A DNA stretch of 7,351 bases, taken from positions 1 to 7,351 of the forward strand of contig CAZJBT010000109.1 in NCBI GenBank assembly GCA_964544345.1, given 5' to 3'. Of the stretch, positions 1 through 4,815 are shown one piece after another. The translations under genes were made by a program, and so were the position numbers. Each line of letters begins with the position of its first letter. Position 1 is the stretch's first letter. Source of the DNA: CAKTOF01 sp964544345. Its GTDB lineage: Bacteria > Bacillota > Clostridia > Oscillospirales > Oscillospiraceae. The notes under the pieces were generated by a model that made no database searches, was not told the DNA's origin, and was given only the letters and a program-made list of their open reading frames with translations.

Positions 1-330
1 GATCTTCTGGACGGCGGCGACGTGGTAGTCGTCGGTCGTGCGGATGAAGCGGTCGTTCGAGATGTTCATCAGCTTCCAGAGATCCTTGACGCCCTTTTCG
101 CCCTCGACGATGTTGTCGACGAACTGCTTGGGCGTGACGCCGGCCTCCTTTGCCTTCGTCTCGATCTTCTGGCCGTGCTCGTCGGTGCCGGTCAGGAACA
201 TCACGTCGCGGCCGCGCAGGCGCTGATAGCGCGCGATGGCGTCCGTCGCCACGGTGCAGTAGGTGTGACCGATGTGCATCCCGGCCGATGGATAGTAGAT
301 CGGGGTCGTGATGTAGAATTTTTCTGCCAT
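1..330 (-). CDS. metG: Methionyl-tRNA synthetase, N-terminal part (cut by left edge)
   Basis: Charges tRNA-Met with methionine (ATP-dependent, cytosolic), supplying both initiator and elongator Met-tRNA. Only the first 110 codons are inside the window and the frame is open to the left edge. The visible part is the start of the class I Rossmann catalytic domain: a TTPIYYPS strand at residues 8-15, the class I signature HIGH at 19-22, and TGTDEHGQKI at 47-56, which is highly characteristic of MetRS and follows the first helix. The KMSKS loop and anticodon-binding domain lie outside. The start ATG (328-330) is preceded by CAGGGGGA at 341-348, about 10 nt away, and no earlier in-frame start is needed because the MAEKFYITTPIYYP opening is typical of the family. 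It sits at the end of a 416-nt gene-free spacer with its own candidate promoter, so it is probably transcribed separately from the upstream operon. Confidence 0.97.
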   Translation of the reverse strand, partial: MAEKFYITTPIYYPSAGMHIGHTYCTVATDAIARYQRLRGRDVMFLTGTDEHGQKIETKAKEAGVTPKQFVDNIVEGEKGVKDLWKLMNISNDRFIRTTDDYHVAAVQKI

Positions 331-387
331 GGATCTGATTTCCCCCTGTTTCTCTGGTAGGTTTTTCAGCTTATACTAAAACTTATT

Positions 388-433
388 AAAACGGTTTAAA
401 ACCGTTTGATAGCGCGAAGCGCGTTCCGTTTTT
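388..433 (-). promoter_or_regulatory. metG-proximal leader with two competing pairings
   Basis: Given in plus-strand coordinates, AAACGGTTT at 389-397 is an inverted copy of AAACCGTTT at 399-407 (9 bp, closing a very small loop). AAAACGG at 388-394 can instead pair over 7 bp with CCGTTTTT at 426-433, enclosing a small GCGC-GAA-GCGC hairpin at 412-422. The two pairings share the 388-394 strand, so they exclude each other. On the minus-strand RNA the first hairpin is followed by the T-rich run TTAATAAGTTTTAG (minus strand, just below 390). An attenuator-like switch ahead of metG is possible but is inference; the stems are A/T-rich and weak, and the same pattern could arise from degenerate repeat DNA. 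Confidence 0.3.
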
Positions 434-442
434 ATGAGACGC

Positions 443-467
443 CAAATTGTGCCGCAGGCACAATTTG
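443..467. repeat. Perfect palindrome, 11-bp stem, 3-nt loop
   Basis: CAAATTGTGCC at 443-453 and GGCACAATTTG at 457-467 are exact inverted copies around GCA. The element lies in the putative metG leader. There is no T-tract on either side, so it does not look like an intrinsic terminator. It abuts the next palindrome with no spacer, which suggests a composite repeat element rather than an isolated regulatory stem. Confidence 0.8.
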
Positions 468-484
468 CGCGTGCACAGCACGCG
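468..484. repeat. Perfect palindrome, 7-bp stem, ACA loop
   Basis: CGCGTGC at 468-474 pairs with GCACGCG at 478-484 around ACA. It begins at the base directly after the preceding palindrome and ends 3 nt before the next one, so the three stems form one contiguous block (443-514). Confidence 0.75.
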
Positions 485-487
485 GGA

Positions 488-514
488 TTCTTGATGAAAT
501 CTTTTCATCAAGAA
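488..514. repeat. Perfect palindrome, 12-bp stem, TCT loop
   Basis: TTCTTGATGAAA at 488-499 pairs with TTTCATCAAGAA at 503-514 around TCT. If the candidate promoter at 523-551 is used, transcription would start close to the right-hand arm, placing this hairpin at or very near the 5' end of the metG transcript, where a stable stem could slow RNA decay. That role is inference; the palindrome itself is seen directly. Confidence 0.8.
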
Positions 515-522
515 CCAGTATT

Positions 523-551
523 AGTATACCACTCAGGCGGAAAAATAGCAA
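523..551 (-). promoter_or_regulatory. Candidate sigma-A promoter for metG
   Basis: On the minus strand: TTGCTA (546-551) as -35, a spacer of exactly 17 nt (529-545), and TATACT (523-528) as -10, with a TGG immediately before it making an extended -10 (TGnTATACT). The -10 matches the consensus at 5 of 6 positions and the -35 at 4 of 6. Predicted start about 516, giving a metG leader of about 190 nt. It lies downstream of the terminator-like hairpin of the previous operon, which is the expected arrangement. Confidence 0.5.
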
Positions 552-610
552 CATTTGCCGCAGATACAAGGAAAATTTGATGGCGCGCGGCGCGCAGGCC
601 GAGCAGCGGC

Positions 611-634
611 GCTTTGTCAAAGCCCCCGCAGGGG
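611..634. repeat. Two adjoining short hairpins
   Basis: GCTTTG/CAAAGC (611-616 and 618-623) and CCCC-GCA-GGGG (624-634) are small perfect inverted repeats placed back to back between the candidate metG promoter and the terminator-like hairpin. Neither is followed by a T-tract. They add to the run of palindromes in this spacer. Confidence 0.5.
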
Positions 635-652
635 AGGCCGACAGGATCGAAA

Positions 653-682
653 CAGGCGGCGGCGAAGTTTCGCCGCCGCCTG
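653..682 (-). terminator. GC-rich hairpin, probable terminator of the SnoaL-like operon
   Basis: A 14-bp perfect stem, CAGGCGGCGGCGAA (653-666) with TTCGCCGCCGCCTG (669-682), 64 nt after the stop codon of the last gene in the operon. In the direction of transcription it is followed by TTTCGATCC, a short and imperfect T-tract, so termination could be inefficient or factor-dependent. In the plus direction it is followed by CTTCAGG, with no T-run, which supports a minus-strand role. Confidence 0.6.
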
Positions 683-746
683 CTTCAGGGGAGGGGATGC
701 ATCATTCAAACCGCAGAGCGGTCGAGAAATGCCGATGATCTTTGCC

Positions 747-1658
747 TTACCAGGCGTAGTCGCCGAAGCCCTGCGTGCTCGGATAGATGTAGATATCCTT
801 GTATTCCGCACAGCCCGGGGAATAGGTGTGTTCCTCGTCGAGGTGCGCATACGGCTCGGGGCACGGGACGGTGTCCTGCACGGTCTGGATGATGGACACG
901 TCGTTGTGCGCCTGGTGCACGTCGGAGCAGCCGGAGACCGGAGGCGCGGAGCACTGGCCGACGTTCAGCTTGCCCTGAACATACAGCTCGTACTTGTCAT
1001 GCGCCCAGTTCTTGTGGTCGTAGGCGTCGCACAGATCGGGGCAGACCTGCTCGTGGAACCACCACCAGCGGCCGTCGCGATAGACGAACTCAGAGCCGTA
1101 GCGCTCCCACAGCCACATACCGTTGCGGCCGCCGGAGAAGCCGATGACGTTCATCATCGTGCCGGGCGTCAGGTAGAACGAACGGGCGGATTCGCCGTCG
1201 TCCGCGACCTCGATCACGGGCGAGGCCAGCACGTGGCAGGACGCCGAGAACGTGCCCTTCCAGTTGTGGCCGTACAGGCCGAACGGCCCGAAGATATCCA
1301 GCAGGTGGGTCGGACGGTCGGTGCGCCGCGGGCCGGAGTTGTTCGCCGTGGCGAACGGGCCGTCGTCGGGGATATCGCCCATGCCGCCGGGCTGCTTGAT
1401 GCGATCTTCCGGCGCGAGATCCATCGACCGCGGATCGAGCGGATCGTCGAAATGCGCGGGGACAAGCTCCTTGTAGCCCATCATGCGGCCGAAGGTGTGG
1501 CCGAAGGTGGAGTTGTCGGAGCGGAGCCAGAACCAGCCGTACTCCTCGCGGCCGCAGTCCATGCCGTGCAGATAGGCGTGGCGGGCCTTGAGCTCCTCGA
1601 CCTTCTGGCCGGCGAGCACGTTGTGGATGCGCTGCTCAAACGAGAGATTCTTGTTCAT
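747..1658 (-). CDS. SnoaL-like/NTF2-fold protein, third gene of paralogous trio, Cys-rich
   Basis: 303 aa, function unknown. Seen: the paralog core VIEVADDGESAR at 148-159 and WWWFHEQ at 198-204, with His202 at the position of His165 and His168 in the two genes upstream and an Asp (208 or 211) shortly after. The N-terminal helix (about 8-33) and segment GHTFGRMMGYKEL (53-65) match the first cone-shaped half of the fold. It differs from its partners by an insertion at about 70-130 rich in Gly, Pro and Asp, and a C-terminal extension (about 205-303) with Cys at 206, 210, 236, 244, 266 and 283, plus Cys35 and Cys141. No signal peptide or membrane segment, so cytosolic. AAGGAGG at 1668-1674 overlaps the previous stop codon and is 9 nt from the ATG, 14 nt separating the genes. 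The family (SnoaL-like, related to scytalone dehydratase, ketosteroid isomerase and BaiE) suggests a dehydratase or isomerase; the substrate is not inferable. Family call firm, role open. Confidence 0.85.
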   Translation of the reverse strand: MNKNLSFEQRIHNVLAGQKVEELKARHAYLHGMDCGREEYGWFWLRSDNSTFGHTFGRMMGYKELVPAHFDDPLDPRSMDLAPEDRIKQPGGMGDIPDDGPFATANNSGPRRTDRPTHLLDIFGPFGLYGHNWKGTFSASCHVLASPVIEVADDGESARSFYLTPGTMMNVIGFSGGRNGMWLWERYGSEFVYRDGRWWWFHEQVCPDLCDAYDHKNWAHDKYELYVQGKLNVGQCSAPPVSGCSDVHQAHNDVSIIQTVQDTVPCPEPYAHLDEEHTYSPGCAEYKDIYIYPSTQGFGDYAW

Positions 1659-1672
1659 TCCGTGTCGCCTCC

Positions 1673-2434
1673 TTAATTGTAGATGCGCTCATAGAACTTG
1701 CGGCCGATCTTGCCGTTCGCGCCGTAGCCCATGTCTTCATCGTAGTATTTGTACGGTTTCGGCATATCCTCAAGCAGATACTCCCAGCCGAAGACGTTGT
1801 TGTAGACTTCCTTTTTGACCGTCGGGTCGCCGAACTCCCACATCGACGGATCGTTCGGGTCGGTGATGATGGTCGGCGTCTCGTTGTAGCTGACGCCGTT
1901 CGGGATGGACATGTCGTGCTCATAGACGACGTGCCAGATTTTGAACTCGCCGTCCTCCTCGGCCAGCTCGAGGAACATCAGGCCGTAGTCGAAAACGGTC
2001 TCGGCGGTGCCGTCCGGATGGCCCTTGGCGCTCATGCCGAGGTCATAGACCAGCATGCGGGCGGTCTTGCCGTCGTTGGCGATGTACAGCAGCGGCGTGG
2101 TGGCGGAGCGCTGGCGCGCCTGGCCGAAGCCCAGCGGGACGTCGCGGCCGGCGGCTCTGTATTCGGCCTGCTCGGCCTTGCGGCGCTGCTCGACCTCGGT
2201 GACGAGGTGGCGCTCGACCTCATGGATGCCGACGTAGAAGCCGGTGTTGGTGCCGAAGGAGGCGTCGGCCTGGTGCTCGGGCTGCTTGACCCACAGCTCG
2301 TCAAGGGCGCGCGCGCCCTCGCCGTTGCCGAGGTAGTTGACGAAGCGGCCGACGTTCTCGGTGATCTTTTCGCGCTGATACGCGCGCAGGAGGATCTCGT
2401 GCTCGGTGTACTCTTTGCGGAATTCAGTAAACAT
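1673..2434 (-). CDS. SnoaL-like/NTF2-fold protein, second gene of paralogous trio
   Basis: 253 aa, function unknown. Visible features: N-terminal helices at about 11-48, the segment GTNTGFYVGIHEVERHL (61-77) which aligns with GVNNGYYKGAEAVKGYY of the gene upstream, the strand motif YIANDGKTARM (117-127), and FKIWHVVYEHD (164-174) with the shared His168 and Asp174. An Arg/Gln/Glu-rich helix at about 78-98 separates the halves. The tail (about 185-253) is rich in Tyr, Asp and Pro. At 253 aa it is longer than single-domain SnoaL proteins (usually about 130-170 aa), the excess being the interdomain helix and the tail. GAGGAGGAG at 2442-2450 gives a strong ribosome binding site 7 nt from the ATG, starting directly after the preceding stop. 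No transport signal. Likely acts with its neighbours, as a hetero-oligomer or in successive steps, because all three are kept together; that is inference. Confidence 0.85.
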   Translation of the reverse strand: MFTEFRKEYTEHEILLRAYQREKITENVGRFVNYLGNGEGARALDELWVKQPEHQADASFGTNTGFYVGIHEVERHLVTEVEQRRKAEQAEYRAAGRDVPLGFGQARQRSATTPLLYIANDGKTARMLVYDLGMSAKGHPDGTAETVFDYGLMFLELAEEDGEFKIWHVVYEHDMSIPNGVSYNETPTIITDPNDPSMWEFGDPTVKKEVYNNVFGWEYLLEDMPKPYKYYDEDMGYGANGKIGRKFYERIYN

Positions 2435-2450
2435 GATCTAACTCCTCCTC

Positions 2451-3176
2451 TCAAACGCCGTAAGAGAACGTGTCGGCGAAGGTCGCGTAGGCGACCGGAG
2501 CTGCCGGGCTCTTGGTGAACGGGCGGTCGGGGCTGTAGGTCTCCATCAGCGTCTCGGGCACGTTCGGCTCGGGCAGCTTGAGCTCGTCGATCGGGGCGAA
2601 CTCGGGGATCGGGTCATAGCGCTTCGGCTCGCCGTAGAGCTTCGAGCCGCACTGCGCGTCGACGCTGTAGACGAGCTGCAGGTGCCAGATCTTCCACTCG
2701 CCGCCCTCGTTGATGAAGTCGACCGCGGCCCAGCCGAATGTCCAGTACGAGATGGGGCCGCAGCCCGTCAGCTTGGAGTACGAGCCGCGGACGTTCCACA
2801 GACCCTTGGCCGTCTCGCCGTCTTCGGCGATCTCGATGATCTGCGACTCGAACGGCAGATAGGTCATCATACCGACGCCGTAGACCTCCTCGGGCGTTTT
2901 GCCGCCCAGCTCGGCGGGGAATTTCTTCTGGATCAGCTCGGACGAGAGCGCGATCTCTTGGCCGAGCGCGTCATAGTAGCCCTTGACGGCCTCCGCGCCC
3001 TTGTAGTAGCCGTTGTTCACGCCGAGGCAGACGTCCTCGCGGGCGCTGAAGTAGCGCTCGTAGACGGCAGCTTCCTGCTTGACTGAGTAATCGTGCGAGA
3101 TCCGGCCCATGATGTTGCGAAGCTCGCGGCGGGTCTCAAGCTGCTCAAGAAGCTGCATAGAGGTGTATGCTTTCAT
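2451..3176 (-). CDS. SnoaL-like/NTF2-fold protein, first gene of paralogous trio
   Basis: 241 aa from the ATG at 3174-3176; function unknown. I chose this start because AAAGGAAGGAG lies just upstream (3180-3190), while the longer frame to 3230 would run through the promoter. It is the most canonical member: helix with HDY at 28-30, then YERYFSAREDVCLG (39-52), NNGYYKGAEAVKGYY (54-68), the strand IIEIAEDGETAKGLW (113-127), the aromatic strand SYWTFGWAAVDF (143-154) and EWKIWHLQLVYSVD (160-173) with His165 and Asp173. In characterised NTF2-fold dehydratases and isomerases (scytalone dehydratase, BaiE, ketosteroid isomerase) a His/Asp/Tyr set in this cone acts as acid-base catalyst, so catalysis rather than mere binding is plausible. 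The C-terminal tail (205-241) ends in YATFADTFSYGV, Pro- and Tyr-rich. First gene of the operon, about 38 nt from the predicted transcription start. Confidence 0.87.
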   Translation of the reverse strand: MKAYTSMQLLEQLETRRELRNIMGRISHDYSVKQEAAVYERYFSAREDVCLGVNNGYYKGAEAVKGYYDALGQEIALSSELIQKKFPAELGGKTPEEVYGVGMMTYLPFESQIIEIAEDGETAKGLWNVRGSYSKLTGCGPISYWTFGWAAVDFINEGGEWKIWHLQLVYSVDAQCGSKLYGEPKRYDPIPEFAPIDELKLPEPNVPETLMETYSPDRPFTKSPAAPVAYATFADTFSYGV

Positions 3177-3220
3177 TTGCTCCTTCCTTTCCGGTAGAGT
3201 TTTCAATTGTTGCCATGCTA

Positions 3221-3249
3221 ATGATACCACACCGCCGCGCGGGAAACAA
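3221..3249 (-). promoter_or_regulatory. Promoter of the SnoaL-like operon
   Basis: Minus strand: TTGTTT (3244-3249), 17-nt spacer (3227-3243), TATCAT (3221-3226) preceded by TGG, i.e. an extended -10. The -10 matches at 5 of 6 positions, the -35 at only 3 of 6, a combination often seen where an activator helps or the extended -10 compensates. Predicted start near 3214, leader about 38 nt. It shares the GTGGTAT(A/C) core with the candidate metG promoter. Confidence 0.6.
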
Positions 3250-3256
3250 CCGTTTG

Positions 3257-3312
3257 CTTATGAGAATATTGATGTGCCGATATGCACAACTTGCATAAGT
3301 TTCGTATGCGAA
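3257..3312. promoter_or_regulatory. Inverted repeats upstream of the SnoaL-like promoter (operator candidate)
   Basis: TATGCA-N5-TGCATA (3281-3297) is a perfect 6+6 inverted repeat centred about 75 nt upstream of the predicted start, where LysR-, AraC- or LuxR-type activators often bind. TTCG-N4-CGAA (3301-3312) follows 3 nt further on, and CTTATG (3257-3262) is an inverted copy of CATAAG (3294-3299). The segment is much more AT-rich than flanking DNA. No regulator gene is in the window, so the protein that would bind is unknown. Confidence 0.4.
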
Positions 3313-3341
3313 TTATGACGTTCTGCCCTTGACTTTTCCGG

Positions 3342-3374
3342 GCGGCGTGTACAATTTTTGCGGCCGGACGCCGC
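3342..3374. repeat. Weak GC-rich inverted repeat after the hydrolase gene
   Basis: GCGGCGT (3342-3348) pairs with ACGCCGC (3368-3374) over a 19-nt loop; alternatively GCGGC (3360-3364) pairs with GCCGC (3370-3374). It lies 14 nt after the hydrolase stop, where a terminator is expected, but on the minus strand it is followed by CCGGAAAAG with no T-run. I would not call it an intrinsic terminator; the end of the tatD operon is therefore not clearly marked. Confidence 0.3.
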
Positions 3375-3387
3375 TTGCGCCATACGG

Positions 3388-4197
3388 TCAGGTCTGGAAG
3401 AAGGCCTGCAGGCGATCCTTGAAGTCGGGCGCCTCGTCGTAGACGCAGTGGCCGTACTCCTCGCCGTAGAGGTGCAGCGCGCAGCCCAGGCGTTCGGCCA
3501 GCTCGACGGCGGGCGCGGCGGTGGCGATGCGGTCGCCCTCGGCGGCGAGGACGAGCACGGGGCAGCGAAGCTTGCTCAGCTCCGCGCGGGAGTCGAACGT
3601 CTCGCACGCGCGCGCCGTCCGGAGGAAGCGGCGCAGGTCGTCCGCCGTCGCGCCGCGGCTGGCCTCGATCAGCGCCCCGCGGCAGCGCGCGAGCGTGCGC
3701 TCGGAATACGACAGCTCCACGCTCTCGCGCACGAGCGTCTCGACGTCGCCGCGCTCGGCCAGCTCGAGCCAGCGCTTCAGTACCGCGGAGGCGGTCGGGT
3801 TCGGGCCGGGCAGCGTCGAGCCGAGCGCCAGGCGTGCGACCAGCTCCGGATGGTCGATGGCCAGATACTGCGCGAGCATGCCGCCCATCGACGCGCCGAA
3901 CACGGCGCAGCCGGCCAGCCCCAGGCTCCGCATGACGGCGGCGGTGTCCGCGGCCATGGCGCGGACGGAATCGCGCGCCGGCGCGCTGCGCGGCCGGTCG
4001 AACAGGTAGACGGTATAGTCCCTGGAGAACTGGTCATATGCCGCGGCGACCGCGTCCGCCGCGTCCAGCACGCTTTTCAGCGACAGGCCGGGCAGGATCA
4101 CGAGGGGCTGTTCGCCCGAGCCGAACACGGCGTACTCCAGCTCGACGCCATTTGCCCGCGCGGTCAGGATCGCCGCGCCCGCTGCATCCCGCGCCAT
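3388..4197 (-). CDS. Alpha/beta-fold hydrolase
   Basis: 269 aa, cytosolic, predicted serine hydrolase. Seen: a first strand with LVILPGL at 32-38 (oxyanion-hole loop), the nucleophile elbow GASMGG at 101-106 with Ser103, a helical cap region at about 130-200, then VLVLAAEGDRI (214-224) giving acid residue Asp222, and EYGHCVYDE (247-255) giving His250. Order and spacing are right for a complete catalytic triad. Length fits the family. The substrate cannot be told: esterases, lactonases, C-C hydrolases and proline iminopeptidase-like enzymes all share this layout. The start at 4195-4197 leaves 1 nt after the stop of the radical SAM gene, so translation is very likely coupled; no good ribosome binding site is visible, which fits coupling. 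A longer frame to 4284 would overlap the previous gene by 87 nt and starts with Arg/Ala-rich shadow sequence. Last gene of the tatD operon. Confidence 0.88.
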   Translation of the reverse strand: MARDAAGAAILTARANGVELEYAVFGSGEQPLVILPGLSLKSVLDAADAVAAAYDQFSRDYTVYLFDRPRSAPARDSVRAMAADTAAVMRSLGLAGCAVFGASMGGMLAQYLAIDHPELVARLALGSTLPGPNPTASAVLKRWLELAERGDVETLVRESVELSYSERTLARCRGALIEASRGATADDLRRFLRTARACETFDSRAELSKLRCPVLVLAAEGDRIATAAPAVELAERLGCALHLYGEEYGHCVYDEAPDFKDRLQAFFQT

Positions 4198-4198
4198 C

Positions 4199-4810
4199 TC
4201 AGACCGTCCAGTCCGTCTCGTAGTGGCGGACGCGGAAGCGCGCGCCCAAGCCCTCGCAGACGGCGCGGGATGCCTCGATCTCATGCTGCGGCATATTGTC
4301 TACGACCGTCATCACGACGTCCACGCCCGCCTGCACGCAGCCGCGCGTGAAGGCGCACATCGCGCCGAACGCGTCCGGAAAATCCGGGTGGACGACCGCG
4401 TCGTAGTCCGCCGCGGCCGGGCGGTTGAGCGAGATGGAGACGGTGTCGATGCGGCCGGGCAGCTCCGGCGCGATGTCGCGGCCGTTGATGTGCGAGCCGT
4501 GGCCGTTCGTGTCCATGCGGATGCGGACGGCGGGATGGGTCTTGCGCAGCTCGTCGATGACCCATGCGATATCGTCCCAGCGGAAGGTCGGCTCGCCGTA
4601 GCCGCAGAACACCAGCTCGTCGTAGGCGGAGAGGTCGCGCGCGAGGATGTCGGCGAGGATCTCGCCGCGCGTCGGCTCGCGCTCGAGCCAGAGATTCGTG
4701 CCGGTGCCGACGCCGTCGCCCGTCGTGCGCAGGCAGAACTCGCACGCGCAGGTGCAGCGGTTGGTCGTGTTGACGTAGAGGTTGCGTCCGTAGACGTAGG
4801 TGATGATCAT
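4199..4810 (-). CDS. TatD-linked small radical SAM protein
   Basis: 203 aa. Matches the family of short radical SAM proteins encoded next to tatD (the TatD-associated radical SAM family, TIGR04038), whose reaction is not known to me. The cluster motif CxxxCxxC is at Cys19, Cys23 and Cys26 (RCTCACEFC) and would bind a 4Fe-4S cluster that cleaves S-adenosylmethionine; Cys21 is an extra one in between. CGYGEPT at 69-75 is the SAM-binding GGE-type motif, MDTNGHG (99-105) and SISLNRP (125-131) are later barrel strands. The length implies a partial barrel with no accessory SPASM or C-terminal cluster domain. The start ATG at 4808-4810 comes 5 nt after the tatD stop with GAGTGAG (4815-4821) as a modest ribosome binding site. 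A frame continuing up to 5185 overlaps tatD and is not real. Requires anaerobic conditions. Confidence 0.93.
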   Translation of the reverse strand: MIITYVYGRNLYVNTTNRCTCACEFCLRTTGDGVGTGTNLWLEREPTRGEILADILARDLSAYDELVFCGYGEPTFRWDDIAWVIDELRKTHPAVRIRMDTNGHGSHINGRDIAPELPGRIDTVSISLNRPAAADYDAVVHPDFPDAFGAMCAFTRGCVQAGVDVVMTVVDNMPQHEIEASRAVCEGLGARFRVRHYETDWTV

Positions 4811-4815
4811 GGTTC

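Larger units (their letters stand above)
331..746. other. 416-nt gene-free spacer rich in palindromes
   Basis: No convincing coding region on either strand. The stretch holds, in minus-strand order, a GC-rich terminator-like hairpin (653-682), two short hairpins (611-634), a candidate promoter (523-551), then five palindromes in succession (388-514), then the metG ribosome binding site. Composition changes sharply within it: the part nearest metG (about 360-410) is AT-rich, whereas 590-690 is GC-rich. Open frames that cross it (such as a 62-codon minus-strand frame at 432-620) simply read through the palindromes and have no ribosome binding site that I can see. Confidence 0.75.

Noticed and set aside
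331..522. T-box riboswitch ahead of metG
   Set aside because: The conserved T-box block and its terminator/antiterminator pair are absent; the stems present are simple palindromes.
432..620. 62-codon minus-strand frame in the spacer
   Set aside because: It reads straight through the palindromes and the candidate promoter and has no visible ribosome binding site; probably not translated.
555..1676. 373-codon plus-strand frame, and other long plus-strand frames (1916-2518, 3358-4350, 4223-4924, 4939-5628)
   Set aside because: All are antisense to recognisable genes, rich in Val/Arg/Ala as expected for the complement of GC-rich coding DNA, and match no family I know.
2451..3230. 259-codon version of the first SnoaL-like gene
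   Set aside because: Its start falls in front of the -10 box and the added residues translate the leader; the ATG at 3176 has the ribosome binding site.
3329..3355. Plus-strand promoter-like pair TTGACT and TACAAT
   Set aside because: The spacer is only 15 nt and no plus-strand gene follows; an antisense transcript to the hydrolase cannot be excluded but is unsupported.
3388..4284. 298-codon version of the hydrolase
   Set aside because: The 29 extra residues overlap the radical SAM gene and have low-complexity Arg/Ala/Ser content; the ATG at 4197 is 1 nt after the previous stop and fits the fold.
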